A stretch of DNA of 64,000 nucleotides from contig NZ_PYOG01000022.1 of the NCBI RefSeq assembly GCF_003026815.1, positions 1 through 64,000 on the forward strand, read 5' to 3'. Shown here piece by piece: positions 15,295 to 24,315 of the stretch. The number at the start of each line of letters is the position of its first letter. The stretch's first letter is position 1. The DNA comes from Photobacterium damselae (lineage in GTDB: Bacteria; Pseudomonadota; Gammaproteobacteria; Enterobacterales; Vibrionaceae). The position numbers and the translations under genes are program-made. The notes beneath the pieces are model-generated. The model was given only the letters and a program-made list of their open reading frames with translations, searched no databases and was not told the DNA's origin.

Positions 15295-17254
15295 ATCCTG
15301 GTTTACCTTAACCAATCAAGGGGATGATCAGCCAGTAAAGGTTTGGATCCATGGTGATATTGGTAGTTATGAGATTGCTGCCATCGATTTGATTAAGGCA
15401 TTGCAATCGATAGGCTCTCAAGATGTCCATTTTCGTATTCAGAGCTATGGCGGCTCGGTTTATGAAGGGTTGGCCATGTATAACGCCATTAAAGCCCACA
15501 AAGGTAAAACAGTGGGTATTGTTGATGGGTTAGTTGCTTCTATTTCTAGTTATTTCTTGATGGCGTGTGATGAAGTCCATATGCCAGAAAATGCGAAATT
15601 AATGATTCATGACCCCGCTATTGGTGCTTGGGGTGGCGAGGATGAATTAGAAAGCGCATTAACTCAGCTTAAAAATGCTAAGCAGACCATTGCAGAGGCT
15701 TATGTCGAGCGAAGTGGCCAATCGCTTGATGATGTTTTAGAGGCCATGGCAAAAGAAACATGGTTTACCGCAAGCCAAGCCTTAGAGTTTGGTTTAATCG
15801 ATCAAGTCATCGATGCGGTTGATTTATCGAACTGTTTAAAAACGGTTTCATCCCAAGAGCTACAGAATAAAGCGTTCAAACATACGCCCGCTGATTTGTT
15901 GGCTCAGCTTTCTTCACCAACACCAACCAATCCAATTGAAAGTGAACCTATGCCAAAACCAAACGATGATGCATTAATCAATGCAGTAAAAAAAGAAAAT
16001 GAGCGTCAATCTGCTATTCGTGCGTTATGTGCCGCTCATAAAGTAAAAAATACATTACGAGATGAAATGCTCAATGATTTAAATTGCAGTACTGATGATG
16101 CTTCTATCAAGATTTTGCAGTATCTCGGTAATCTCTCACTCAAGGGCCAAGATGATCCAAATACGGCATCAGACGCTGGCTTAACGAATAGTCATATTCA
16201 TGTTGGTAACGGAAACATTACCAAAGATACACTGCAAAACGCACTTAATGCCCGTTGTGGAACCGCTAAAATAGAAAAAGATAATCCATATCGACTTAAA
16301 ACCTTGCTTGATATGGCTGAGATTTCAGTGGGTAAAGACGCGAAATACTGCAGTACCAAAAATGAGTTGGTCGCCCGTGCTTTTAACAGTGGGGATTTTA
16401 GCGACATCATTACCGAAAGTGTACGAACTGTGATGCGAGATGAAGCAGAGGTGCGTTCTCCATTGTGGCGAGAATTGGCCAATACCGAAGATTTACCCAA
16501 CTTCAAAGAAACCGATCTTATCTTAATTAACGATGCACCTGATCTTATGGCCATCTCTGAAGATGGTGAATACAAATCGGCAACCATTAAAGGTAGTGGT
16601 GAGAAAATCCAACTGGGTAGCTTTGGCCGTGAAATTGCGTTCACTCGTCAAGCCATCATCAATGATGAGATTGCACTAATTGCCAAAATTCCACGTAAAT
16701 TCATGCAGGCCGCTTACCGTTTATCAGATAAGTTAATGTTTAACGCTATTCTGAGTGGAAAAATGGGCGATGGTAAAGGTGTTTTTCAGGCTGGAACTGC
16801 CAACAAATGGGGCAATCTAGTCAATGATATTCCTGCTGCTGACTATCAGGCTTTAGTGATGGCTCTGCATAAATCTTTTGCTACGACCCAAACCTCTGAA
16901 GGGGATGCGCTAGATCTTCGTGGTGAGATTTTATTGGCAAACCCTGATCATGCTTCTTTCCTTGAAGCTGTACTAAATACAGCCAGTAAGCCTGATTCCT
17001 TTAATCCAGCGTATAAGAAGTTCCAAAAGGTGGTAGAGACTGCCCGTCTGAGTGAGGTTAACGGTGCAATTGGTTTAACGGGTAAAGATTTTGATTCTGT
17101 TGTGATGGCCTTCCTTGATAGCGCTCAAGACCCTTGGTTAGAGACTGGGGATGGTTGGAGTAGCGACGGTGCAAAATTCCGAATTACTTACGATGTTGCG
17201 TCAAAAGTTATTGACCGTCGAGGCATTGCTCAGGCGCTATTTGCTAACAAGTAA
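15278..17254 (+). CDS. ClpP-like prohead protease / major capsid protein fusion
   Basis: A 658-residue protein starting at the ATG at 15278, which has AAAGAGG upstream; a longer in-frame start lies inside the portal gene. Residues 20-190 are a ClpP-fold serine protease with nucleophile Ser88 (GLVAS) and His111 (LMIHDP). A linker of about 130 residues could serve as scaffold. From about residue 330 it is a Mu GpT-type major capsid protein (EIAFTRQAIINDEIALI). The protease would free the capsid domain during prohead maturation. Such fusions are annotated in other phages; here both halves look intact. Confidence 0.9.
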   Translation: MAKKNKSWFTLTNQGDDQPVKVWIHGDIGSYEIAAIDLIKALQSIGSQDVHFRIQSYGGSVYEGLAMYNAIKAHKGKTVGIVDGLVASISSYFLMACDEVHMPENAKLMIHDPAIGAWGGEDELESALTQLKNAKQTIAEAYVERSGQSLDDVLEAMAKETWFTASQALEFGLIDQVIDAVDLSNCLKTVSSQELQNKAFKHTPADLLAQLSSPTPTNPIESEPMPKPNDDALINAVKKENERQSAIRALCAAHKVKNTLRDEMLNDLNCSTDDASIKILQYLGNLSLKGQDDPNTASDAGLTNSHIHVGNGNITKDTLQNALNARCGTAKIEKDNPYRLKTLLDMAEISVGKDAKYCSTKNELVARAFNSGDFSDIITESVRTVMRDEAEVRSPLWRELANTEDLPNFKETDLILINDAPDLMAISEDGEYKSATIKGSGEKIQLGSFGREIAFTRQAIINDEIALIAKIPRKFMQAAYRLSDKLMFNAILSGKMGDGKGVFQAGTANKWGNLVNDIPAADYQALVMALHKSFATTQTSEGDALDLRGEILLANPDHASFLEAVLNTASKPDSFNPAYKKFQKVVETARLSEVNGAIGLTGKDFDSVVMAFLDSAQDPWLETGDGWSSDGAKFRITYDVASKVIDRRGIAQALFANK

Positions 17255-17271
17255 TACATATCATTAATGAT

Positions 17272-17297
17272 AAGGGTGCTCAGGCATCCTTTTTTTA
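17272..17297 (+). terminator. terminator after the capsid gene
   Basis: A short stem AAGGGTGC / GCATCCTT with a four-base loop is followed by a T-run. As a partial terminator it could raise capsid transcript over the downstream genes. Confidence 0.55.
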
Positions 17298-17317
17298 TAT
17301 CTAAATAGAAGGTACTT

Positions 17318-17641
17318 ATGCGCATTGCAGATGGTAATAAAATTGATTTAACTGCGCCAATAGGTGGGTTTATTAAGGATGTTCCAGCAAAGTATGGCTC
17401 TTTGATTGTGGTTCCCAACTATTCAGCCAAAGAAGGTCAAGTGGTTAGCTGTACTTACCGTGGTTTGTTTGATGGTCCGATTAAGGCTGGTGATTCACCA
17501 ACATTTACCGGAGAAGATGCTTATTTTCATGATGGTGAGTTTACCAAAACATTGCCTGTAGGTGATGGTGCGGTAACAGTTCCTGTTGGTGTCTTTATTG
17601 ATAACGGCGTGCTGTTAATGGGTTTCTCCGTTTCGGGGTGA
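17318..17641 (+). CDS. capsid decoration protein, DUF2190-like
   Basis: A 107-residue beta-rich protein of the type placed right after major capsid genes (GFIKDVPAKYGSLIVVP, AVTVPVGVFIDNGVLL). DUF2190/gpD-like cement proteins bind the outer capsid surface and stabilise it. The position, size and Gly/Val-rich sequence support this. Confidence 0.72.
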   Translation: MRIADGNKIDLTAPIGGFIKDVPAKYGSLIVVPNYSAKEGQVVSCTYRGLFDGPIKAGDSPTFTGEDAYFHDGEFTKTLPVGDGAVTVPVGVFIDNGVLLMGFSVSG

Positions 17642-17644
17642 TCA

Positions 17645-17980
17645 ATGATGAAAACCTCTTTTGATGATGCAAAAGCGTTGATTGAGCTATCGATTCAACG
17701 TTGTTTTGGGCGTGATTTAGTTGTTATGACATCTGATGGCCAGCCAAAAGCTATTCGTGGCTACATTAAGACGCAATCGGTTGATGGTCATCAGGTAAAA
17801 CGACTGTTGACCGTTAGCTGTTTACCAACGTTATCAACCATCATGCTAGAGGGAAAACGCTATAGCTTATCGTTGTCCTCTCCGGAGCAGGGCAAAGGAC
17901 AACGAGATAGCCAAATTCAAAATGTGTATATCCTCAATCTCACCCAAGCAGGGATTAAGCATGACTTCTCTGAATTCTAA
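17645..17980 (+). CDS. head-tail attachment protein (FII-like candidate)
   Basis: A 111-residue protein between the decoration protein and the first tail gene, where connector proteins normally lie. It may start at 17645 or the adjacent ATG at 17648. The sequence alone is not diagnostic: mixed alpha/beta, ending GIKHDFSEF. The lambda gpFII-type attachment role is inferred from gene order. It overlaps the next gene by 20 bases. Confidence 0.5.
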   Translation: MMKTSFDDAKALIELSIQRCFGRDLVVMTSDGQPKAIRGYIKTQSVDGHQVKRLLTVSCLPTLSTIMLEGKRYSLSLSSPEQGKGQRDSQIQNVYILNLTQAGIKHDFSEF

Positions 17981-18476
17981 TATGGTGCTAGATACCCGTT
18001 TTCTTGAACGATTAAGTCATTTACCAGATGAATTATCGAAAGCAGCTAAACGATCGTTAGTTAAAACTAATCAATGGTTACGGGCAGTATCGATGGCCGA
18101 CTTAGGTTATGAGTTAACTATTGATAGTAAGGCAATGGCCACACGTTTTCGGGTTTACAAAAGTGGGGCAACATCAAAGCTGTGGGTTGGTGTTAGAAAA
18201 ATTGGTGTTCATCGATTAGGTTCACCTGTTCAAACAGACTCTGGGGTAAAAGTGGCGGGACACTTCTTTCCTCATGCTTTTATCGCTCCGATGGACAGTG
18301 ATAAGTTGTTAGTGTTTCGACGTCAGAATAAGGCTCGCAAATCCATTCAAATGGTCACTTTAGATATTTCACAAGAATCTGAAGAAATCATAGATTCATA
18401 CCTTCCTGATTTGAACCGAAAATTTGAGGAGTTCTTTCATCGTGAATTCAACTACATTCTTTCGGGCTCCAAGTGA
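17961..18476 (+). CDS. minor tail / tail completion protein, gpZ-like
   Basis: A 171-residue protein from the ATG at 17961 (MTSLNSN). The N-terminal helix LERLSHLPDELSKAAKRSLV, the central GAFI-like HAFIAPM motif and the basic stretch after it resemble the lambda minor tail protein Z family, which prepares the tail tip for joining to heads. The gene position between connector and baseplate genes fits. Confidence 0.62.
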   Translation: MTSLNSNMVLDTRFLERLSHLPDELSKAAKRSLVKTNQWLRAVSMADLGYELTIDSKAMATRFRVYKSGATSKLWVGVRKIGVHRLGSPVQTDSGVKVAGHFFPHAFIAPMDSDKLLVFRRQNKARKSIQMVTLDISQESEEIIDSYLPDLNRKFEEFFHREFNYILSGSK

Positions 18477-18486
18477 GTGGGTTTTA

Positions 18487-18933
18487 ATGGTGCTTAAGCG
18501 GTTAGAGCTGCAATTAGGCATTGGCGAAATTGAAACGGCGTATCAACGCGAATCTCTTGAAATTACTGCACCAACCATTCGTTATCAATGCGGTGAATGT
18601 CAGTCGGTTAACCACACAAGCAATGATGGCCGTAAGATTCACGATATTGAGTTGCGCTTTCTTATTGAGGTCCCAACCATTCAGGCTAATTTCGATATGG
18701 TAGCGTTGGATTTATCCTGCCGTGTAGAACGGGAGCTATTCAGCCAGTTCTTTGATAGTGCCCATAACTTAGAAGAAAACCGTTTGATATCAAATTTGCC
18801 TCGTCGATTTAACCCTGAGACAGGCGTGTTTTTGCGTGTAGTCACCATTAAACAGCAAATCTACATGGGGCCATTGGAGGATCATTGGCATGAAATTATA
18901 GGAACACAAGATTATGCTGCGACAGCTCGTTGA
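18487..18933 (+). CDS. phage tail protein, likely tail terminator or completion
   Basis: About 148 residues from the ATG at 18487; the upstream in-frame codons overlap the previous gene and are less likely. Sequence features are modest (LKRLELQLGIGEIETAYQRE). It lies between the gpZ-like gene and baseplate gene V, the place of P2 tail completion genes R and S. No specific family can be named. Confidence 0.5.
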   Translation: MVLKRLELQLGIGEIETAYQRESLEITAPTIRYQCGECQSVNHTSNDGRKIHDIELRFLIEVPTIQANFDMVALDLSCRVERELFSQFFDSAHNLEENRLISNLPRRFNPETGVFLRVVTIKQQIYMGPLEDHWHEIIGTQDYAATAR

Positions 18934-19498
18934 ACGGATACGTTCGTTAGAAAAAGAGATGGTGGCTTTACGAGAAGAAACGGAAGAGAACCGCCGCTCT
19001 TCTTGCAACATTATTCGGCTCGGCATTGTTGATAGTGCTTCAGAAAAAACGGTGGATGTGGTCAGTGGTGATAATAAGGCTACACGTATTCCATTTTTTG
19101 TTCATTGCGCAGGTCGAGTGACGCACTACCGCCGACCCAGTGCCGGAGAACAATGCATTCTGATTAACCTTGGTAGTGGCGATAATCTTAATAACTCGGT
19201 CGCTCTAATGGGGTTACCTTCGACACAATACCCATGTCCTACCACAGAAGAGAACCAAGTGATGACTGATTATGGTAACGGTATGACTGAGCTCTATGAT
19301 CTTGATAAGGGTAGTTTAAAGGTTGCCTATCCCGGTGGTGTACTGCTTAAAGCCGATATTGTGCAAGAGGGTAATTTGAGCGTGTCGGGCGAGGTTTCTG
19401 ATGGGGTTCGCAGTATGAGAGATGACCGTGAAATCTATAACAGCCACGTTCATCCTCATGGAGAGCCTAATACGGGAAATACGGAACAGAAACAATGA
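18914..19498 (+). CDS. V: baseplate spike protein gpV
   Basis: A 194-residue P2 gpV-type central spike. The N-terminal coiled coil (residues 1-30) leads to an OB-fold region (residues 35-105: RLGIVDSASEKTVDVVSG, PSAGEQCILINLGSG) and a C-terminal trimeric beta-helix. It ends in a His-x-His motif (NSHVHPHGE), which in P2 binds iron at the membrane-piercing tip. Confidence 0.9.
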   Translation: MLRQLVERIRSLEKEMVALREETEENRRSSCNIIRLGIVDSASEKTVDVVSGDNKATRIPFFVHCAGRVTHYRRPSAGEQCILINLGSGDNLNNSVALMGLPSTQYPCPTTEENQVMTDYGNGMTELYDLDKGSLKVAYPGGVLLKADIVQEGNLSVSGEVSDGVRSMRDDREIYNSHVHPHGEPNTGNTEQKQ

Positions 19499-19827
19499 TT
19501 GCTATCGATCCAAGAACAGGTAAAACCGTTACAGGAATTCAAGCGCTAAATTGTCGTTTTGAACGGGCATTAACCACACAAATCACGGCAAGAGTGAAAC
19601 GTCGTCAGATGGGAAATCGGGCCATTAATCGACTGGGTAAAATGCAAAATCCAACTGAAGCGATGATCATTCAGAATTTATCGTTAGAAGCGTTAGCTAA
19701 CCCCGCTAATGGGTTACTGAAATTTAAAGCTAAACAGTGTCTAGCCACACCTTATGGCACTGGATTTTTAGTATCGGTAAAAGGGCGTTGGCAAGGTAAA
19801 GATATTGAATTGAAGGTGGGGTTATGA
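19495..19827 (+). CDS. W: baseplate wedge protein gpW (gp25-like)
   Basis: A 110-residue member of the P2 gpW/T4 gp25 family, which anchors the sheath to the baseplate wedges. Typical features are the DPRTGKTVTGIQALN start, a central RQMGNRAI segment and a polar beta-rich C-terminus. Four-base overlaps occur with both V and J. Confidence 0.85.
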   Translation: MIAIDPRTGKTVTGIQALNCRFERALTTQITARVKRRQMGNRAINRLGKMQNPTEAMIIQNLSLEALANPANGLLKFKAKQCLATPYGTGFLVSVKGRWQGKDIELKVGL

Positions 19828-20801
19828 GTTTACCTAAAGCCTTTGTGGTTCCTGAATTTGAGTCGTTACTCAATGAATACATCCAATTTGCAGTGAGCTA
19901 TTGCGCTAAAGGTGATGCTGATAAGGCTAAAGTGCTTAATGAGGCCATGACCAATGATTCTGAATTGTTGGCTCAGATGGTACAGGCGTTCATCATTAAA
20001 CGAATTGCTGAAATTCGAGAGCAGAATCATCAATCTCTGCAGATGTTTCGTAAGTTTGTAACTGAATCGGATATGGTGGATTTACTAGCCTTACAATACG
20101 GCCTTAAAAGGCAGGTATTAGAGGCGGGAAATGATTTGGTATTTCCACCTAAACCACCTGTTATGGAATCTGACCAAAGCCTATTGCAACGTTTTGATTT
20201 AGCCCCTTATCAGTTCCACACCACAGGCACTCGAATGGGGTATAAGTTTCACGCTTTAACACTAGATGAAAGGCCGTTGATAAAAATTGAGTCAGAAGAT
20301 AACGCGGTGGTGATGCGCTATGAGTTTCAAGATTTAACTCGGCCTATGCCTGTTAAAGATGCTATGCCTCAGATGTTAGAGCCCAATAGCGGCAAAGTGT
20401 GTGTGGCCGTGCTAAGCCGTGAAAATCCTCGGGGTATAGCAGATGAAGCGTTGTTAACTCGGGTTCGCCATTATCTGCAACGGGATGATATTGGCCAAGA
20501 GTCGGATGAAATCACAACCAAAAGTGCCATTGCCAAAGACTACCGAATTGAGGTGACAGTCTATACCGGCTCCGATCCTGGATCTCATGTTGAGCAGTCA
20601 AAAGCTGAACAAGTAGCGTGGGATTTGGCACATAAACGGCATCAATTAAAAGGCATTATTGATAGAGAAGAGGTGGCTCATATCTTTTATCAATTAGGTG
20701 CCAAACGAGCAAAAGTACATGAACCGGCTCAAGATATCATTTGTCAGTGGGATGAAGCACCTTACTGTACGGAGGTGATTATCCATGTCCGAGGAGATTG
20801 A
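19824..20801 (+). CDS. J: baseplate wedge protein gpJ
   Basis: A 325-residue P2 gpJ-family baseplate assembly protein, slightly longer than P2 J (302). Recognisable are the helical N-terminus, LLALQYGLKRQVLE, and the late segment RVRHYLQRDDI ... YRIEVTVYTGSDPG. With W and I it forms the wedge that switches on sheath contraction. Confidence 0.9.
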   Translation: MSLPKAFVVPEFESLLNEYIQFAVSYCAKGDADKAKVLNEAMTNDSELLAQMVQAFIIKRIAEIREQNHQSLQMFRKFVTESDMVDLLALQYGLKRQVLEAGNDLVFPPKPPVMESDQSLLQRFDLAPYQFHTTGTRMGYKFHALTLDERPLIKIESEDNAVVMRYEFQDLTRPMPVKDAMPQMLEPNSGKVCVAVLSRENPRGIADEALLTRVRHYLQRDDIGQESDEITTKSAIAKDYRIEVTVYTGSDPGSHVEQSKAEQVAWDLAHKRHQLKGIIDREEVAHIFYQLGAKRAKVHEPAQDIICQWDEAPYCTEVIIHVRGD

Positions 20802-21534
20802 CCATTTTATCTCCGTACAGCCGGAAAACAGAACGTTAATTGAAGAGTCTTTGGAATACGCTTGGCATCAAGTAATTGCCAAACAAAAAGATCCATTCCC
20901 TGAACTTAAACAACCTCTTTTAACCCCCAATGATTTTGTTTCTCTATTAGCTGGTGAGCGCGGTGTTACAGACTGGCGGCCAGAAGATACGATAGAGCAA
21001 CAACGGAAAACTGCCGATAAAGCATTTGAAATACATCGAAAAGCCGGGACCCGACATGGTCTCGCTGTGGCAATGGATGCACTTGATTGTGATATTGAAG
21101 TAACGCCTTGGTATCAGATGAGATCTCCGCCCGGGCCTTATCATTTGGAGATTGTGGCGTGGAAGCGAAACAGCCCAGTTGATAAGAAAACAACCGAACG
21201 AATGTTGCAACGAGTTGAGAATACTAAATCAGAGCGAGACAGTGTGGATCTGATTTTCGCCTTTGGTTTAGATTCCGGCTTTTCGGTGTCGGGAGTGCAA
21301 GAGAGAGCGATTATGGAAACAGACAGCTCGGTAACGGGTTTGATGCCGACTTCTCCTGTTTGTGCTCTGGACACTCAAGTGGCAGGGGCGGTGGAGCATG
21401 TCATCGAGAACGAGATGTCAGTCTGTGGAGTATTGCCCAATGATGCGCTTTGCCAAGGGGGCATTTATTTTGGAGGTGGTACGAAAATGCTGATGTGTAC
21501 CGATATAACGTTAGGAGCTATGAAAACATGTTAG
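20785..21534 (+). CDS. I: tail protein gpI-like, with C-terminal extension
   Basis: A 249-residue protein whose first 170 residues match the P2 gpI family (LLAGERGVTDWRPEDT, RKAGTRHGLAVAMDAL). gpI links the baseplate wedge to the tail fibres. It is about 70 residues longer than P2 gpI (176). The extra C-terminal part is Cys- and Gly-rich (SVCGVLPNDALCQGG) and unrecognised; it may adapt the wedge to this phage's fibre. It overlaps the J gene by 17 bases. Confidence 0.8.
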   Translation: MSEEIDHFISVQPENRTLIEESLEYAWHQVIAKQKDPFPELKQPLLTPNDFVSLLAGERGVTDWRPEDTIEQQRKTADKAFEIHRKAGTRHGLAVAMDALDCDIEVTPWYQMRSPPGPYHLEIVAWKRNSPVDKKTTERMLQRVENTKSERDSVDLIFAFGLDSGFSVSGVQERAIMETDSSVTGLMPTSPVCALDTQVAGAVEHVIENEMSVCGVLPNDALCQGGIYFGGGTKMLMCTDITLGAMKTC

Positions 21535-22049
21535 GCGTTGTTCAGTTTACTAAAGCGGGCTTAGCTGAGCTCATTAGTGCGAATAATCAAGGACTCAAAG
21601 GTGCACTAAAATGGATAGCTGCTGGTGATCGAAGTTATCAACCAAGTCCAGACCAAAAATCACTATACAGCGAACGGCAACGAGAGCTGATTAGTGATTG
21701 GGAAGAGATTGGCCCAACACAATTACGAATGGGAGCCGCTTTTAAGGGCAATTTGGAATATGAAGTACGAGAGGTGGGATTCTTTTTAGAGTCAGGCACC
21801 TTATTAGCCGTTTATTCTCGACCTAATCAGCTGTTGACCTATAAATCGGCAAGTGCCAGCTGGATACAGAAGTTTACGCTTGATGTTTCTCCTTTACCGA
21901 CAGACAGCATCACCTTTATTGAAGGCAATAACGACTTAAATTTATTGCTCGGTGAGGAGTTGGCAACCATGGCCACTGCTCAAATAGGCAATATGGCGCG
22001 TCATTTAGAATTGCTGTTTCGGTTTAATGAGTTAGAAAAACGGAGTTAG
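21528..22049 (+). CDS. tail fibre N-terminal attachment protein (gpH N-terminus/DUF3751-like)
   Basis: A 173-residue protein from the ATG at 21528, preceded by TTAGGAGC. It matches the N-terminal baseplate-attachment region of P2 gpH-type fibres (FTKAGLAELISANNQG, KIAAGD-like KWIAAGDRS, VREVGFFLESGTLLAVY). Here that region is a separate protein without a fibre shaft; the shaft and tip seem to be supplied by later genes. It overlaps gene I by seven bases. Confidence 0.78.
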   Translation: MLGVVQFTKAGLAELISANNQGLKGALKWIAAGDRSYQPSPDQKSLYSERQRELISDWEEIGPTQLRMGAAFKGNLEYEVREVGFFLESGTLLAVYSRPNQLLTYKSASASWIQKFTLDVSPLPTDSITFIEGNNDLNLLLGEELATMATAQIGNMARHLELLFRFNELEKRS

Positions 22050-22054
22050 CGTTT

Positions 22055-22435
22055 ATGGCATGCACAATGGATGGACCTCCACTGCTTAAGATAGTAGCAG
22101 GTACTACATTTGGGTTTGATCTTCATTGGACGACCGGAGATGAAGATAATCCTTATGTAAAGTTGTCGGGATGTACAGCAGTGTTTGTTATTCGCTCAAT
22201 AGCTGGAGATGTCTTGGTTCGTGGTACGACAGAATCTGGCCATATATCCATTATTGAATGTGAGCAGCAAAGCGATAAGTTAGATATTCAAATCACTCAT
22301 GATCAGACTCAAGGGCAACAACCTCAAGCTTGGGAAAACGCCAATTATGAAGTTCGGGTAACATTTCCAAGTGGTGATCCCTACAGTATTTTGCGAGGAC
22401 CTGCCTTATTGATTAAGGGGGCGGTGGATGATTAG
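22055..22435 (+). CDS. hypothetical tail/baseplate protein, BppU-like N-terminal fold candidate
   Basis: A 126-residue beta-rich protein (GTTFGFDLHWTTGD, YEVRVTFPSGDPYSIL) that resembles the small beta-sandwich modules at the base of phage receptor-binding devices. No exact family is assigned. It lies within the tail fibre cluster and overlaps the next gene by eight bases. Confidence 0.45.
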   Translation: MACTMDGPPLLKIVAGTTFGFDLHWTTGDEDNPYVKLSGCTAVFVIRSIAGDVLVRGTTESGHISIIECEQQSDKLDIQITHDQTQGQQPQAWENANYEVRVTFPSGDPYSILRGPALLIKGAVDD

Positions 22436-22730
22436 TTCAGGGGCTCGTGTTTTAGTTTCACTTAAAACCGACCGAATTATTACGGTTCGATTGCCTCAAA
22501 CGACCGCCATTATTCATGAGCAAGTAAAGCCCAATATTGAAGTGGTCACCATTGGTCAACAAGGGCCAGTGGGAACAGTGAGTGAGTCGGTATTAGCTGC
22601 CGCCGCTCAAGCTAAAGCCATATCAGAGAAGGCATTAAAACAGACTCAAATTACGTCGGGCCTACTTGATGAGGTGATCATGAATATGACGAACGGTTTT
22701 AACTTTCATGCTGGTGTCATATCAACCTAG
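22428..22730 (+). CDS. small tail-fibre-cluster protein
   Basis: A 100-residue protein with a beta N-terminal part and an Ala-rich helix (VLAAAAQAKAISEKALKQ) that could trimerise. It is not recognised. Position and predicted structure suggest a fibre shaft or connector segment. Confidence 0.45.
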   Translation: MISSGARVLVSLKTDRIITVRLPQTTAIIHEQVKPNIEVVTIGQQGPVGTVSESVLAAAAQAKAISEKALKQTQITSGLLDEVIMNMTNGFNFHAGVIST

Positions 22731-22738
22731 GAGGACAT

Positions 22739-23392
22739 GTGTTAGGGAATAAAATCGACCAAATGATTGCAGCCCTAAATAATGTCATGGGTGTCATTAA
22801 TGGTAAATTGCGGTTAAAGGCCGATAAATCTGAAGTTTATCTGCGTAATTATCTTGATGATCCTTTGTCGACTTTAGGGGCGAACGCATCTACGGCCAAT
22901 AAGCTTAAAGTTGCTCGAACCATTACCTTAGGACGAGATGCTGCAGGCTCAGTTTCGTTTGATGGCTCAGGTAATGTCACCTTACAAGTGACTATCCCTG
23001 CTTTAGATGATAAGGCCGATAAAGTTGAGACATTAACACCGGCACAAATTGATGCGCGTATCCACCAGCTAATTGGTGTCGCGCCTGATGTGCTCGATAC
23101 ATTCGAAGAGCTGGCCAAAGCGTTAGGTAATGATCCTAACTTTGCTGCCACAATGAGTGCAGAGCTGGCTAAGAAAGCCAATGCCAGCGAGGTTTATACC
23201 ATTACAGCTGCAGATGCTCAGTTCTTAACAAAACGGGGAAAAGCAGCCGATGCCACTTTATTTGGTGGAAACGCGCCCGATCATTACGCCACATCAGGGC
23301 AAATCTCAACATTAGAGCAAGAAATTGCAGATGGTTTTACACGACTTGCGGCTTCTTTTAATGATGCCGCTAACACTATTAATGGAAATTAA
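22739..23392 (+). CDS. tail fibre shaft protein
   Basis: A 217-residue fibre protein beginning with GTG directly after TAGGAGGAC; an ATG two bases earlier opens into an immediate stop. Segments such as ANKLKVARTITLGRDAAGSV and FDGSGNVTLQVTIP are repeats common in phage tail fibre shafts, and ANASEVYTITAADAQFLTKRG is fibre-like. A C-terminal helix may pair with the next gene product. Confidence 0.8.
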   Translation: MLGNKIDQMIAALNNVMGVINGKLRLKADKSEVYLRNYLDDPLSTLGANASTANKLKVARTITLGRDAAGSVSFDGSGNVTLQVTIPALDDKADKVETLTPAQIDARIHQLIGVAPDVLDTFEELAKALGNDPNFAATMSAELAKKANASEVYTITAADAQFLTKRGKAADATLFGGNAPDHYATSGQISTLEQEIADGFTRLAASFNDAANTINGN

Positions 23393-23395
23393 TTT

Positions 23396-24088
23396 ATGGG
23401 TTTAGAACAACAAATTAGTTCTTTGGTGCAAGCATCAGAGAATCTAACTGGCGCAGTTAATAATAAGATTGGGGAGATTGATAAGGAAGTTGTAGCGGCA
23501 AAAACTAAATTTGAACAATTTTTGGGTGATGCTGATAATCGTTTTATGACTCGTGTTGGAATATACGTTCATGTTTCTGGTGATGATGATAAATTCTATC
23601 CTGTTTATATCCCAGCTTCTCATCCTGGTGTGACTGATTTACAAATAAATCGCTCTGTACATTTTGATCGAGAATGGGCGGGCGGTTTATCAGCTAAATT
23701 CATTTTACAAAATAGTGGATGGGGAGGATATCCTGATATTTTTGTATTAGATGCATTGGGACACGTCAATCATCCGACAAAAACGCCAATAGCGGTTAAA
23801 ACGGATGGTTTTATTGCTGATTATTTAAATGGTGGCGGTTTTGTTGCTGGCGCTATTTTCTGGCTGCGCGGTAATCATAAATATTTAATCTCATCGAGTT
23901 TAAGAGCATTTACAGGTGTTATTACTCATGAGGAATTAGTAACAACTAATATTTTTGAACATGGAAATATTAGAATATTTAAATCAGGTTTTCATGTTAC
24001 AGCATCAAGTGCAACAGTTGCATGCGAGGTGAAAACTGCGCGTAATCAAACAAAAATACCAACATTAAGTTATATAAGAGGAGTGTAA
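23396..24088 (+). CDS. putative receptor-binding tail fibre tip
   Basis: A 230-residue protein with an N-terminal coiled coil (residues 1-45) followed by a beta-rich domain with many aromatics (WGGYPDIFVLDALGHVNHP). Base composition is more AT-rich than neighbouring tail genes, a common sign of exchange in receptor-binding genes. It lies between the fibre shaft and the fibre chaperone, so host recognition is the likely role (inference). Confidence 0.62.
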   Translation: MGLEQQISSLVQASENLTGAVNNKIGEIDKEVVAAKTKFEQFLGDADNRFMTRVGIYVHVSGDDDKFYPVYIPASHPGVTDLQINRSVHFDREWAGGLSAKFILQNSGWGGYPDIFVLDALGHVNHPTKTPIAVKTDGFIADYLNGGGFVAGAIFWLRGNHKYLISSSLRAFTGVITHEELVTTNIFEHGNIRIFKSGFHVTASSATVACEVKTARNQTKIPTLSYIRGV

Positions 24089-24089
24089 A

Positions 24090-24314
24090 ATGACGGTTTA
24101 TCAAACAGAGGAAATGATAGTTCAATCTAAATGGGGGGATGTTCGTTATGCTCGTGCCATTTTATTAAAACAAGCTGATGAAATGGTTAATATAGCAAAT
24201 GATAAAGGTGAGGATAGCGCATTGTTTCGTCAATATCGTCAGTCACTACGCGACATCCCCCAAACTTACGACAATCCCGATGATATCATCTGGCCAGCGA
24301 AGCCAACGTTATAA
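24090..24314 (+). CDS. tail fibre assembly / phage tail assembly chaperone-like protein
   Basis: A 74-residue protein with the pattern RAILLKQADEM ... YRQSLRDIPQTYDNPDDIIWP, characteristic of small phage tail assembly proteins encoded just after tail fibre genes. It probably helps fold or attach the fibre. A terminator follows immediately. Confidence 0.75.
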   Translation: MTVYQTEEMIVQSKWGDVRYARAILLKQADEMVNIANDKGEDSALFRQYRQSLRDIPQTYDNPDDIIWPAKPTL

Positions 24315-24315
24315 C

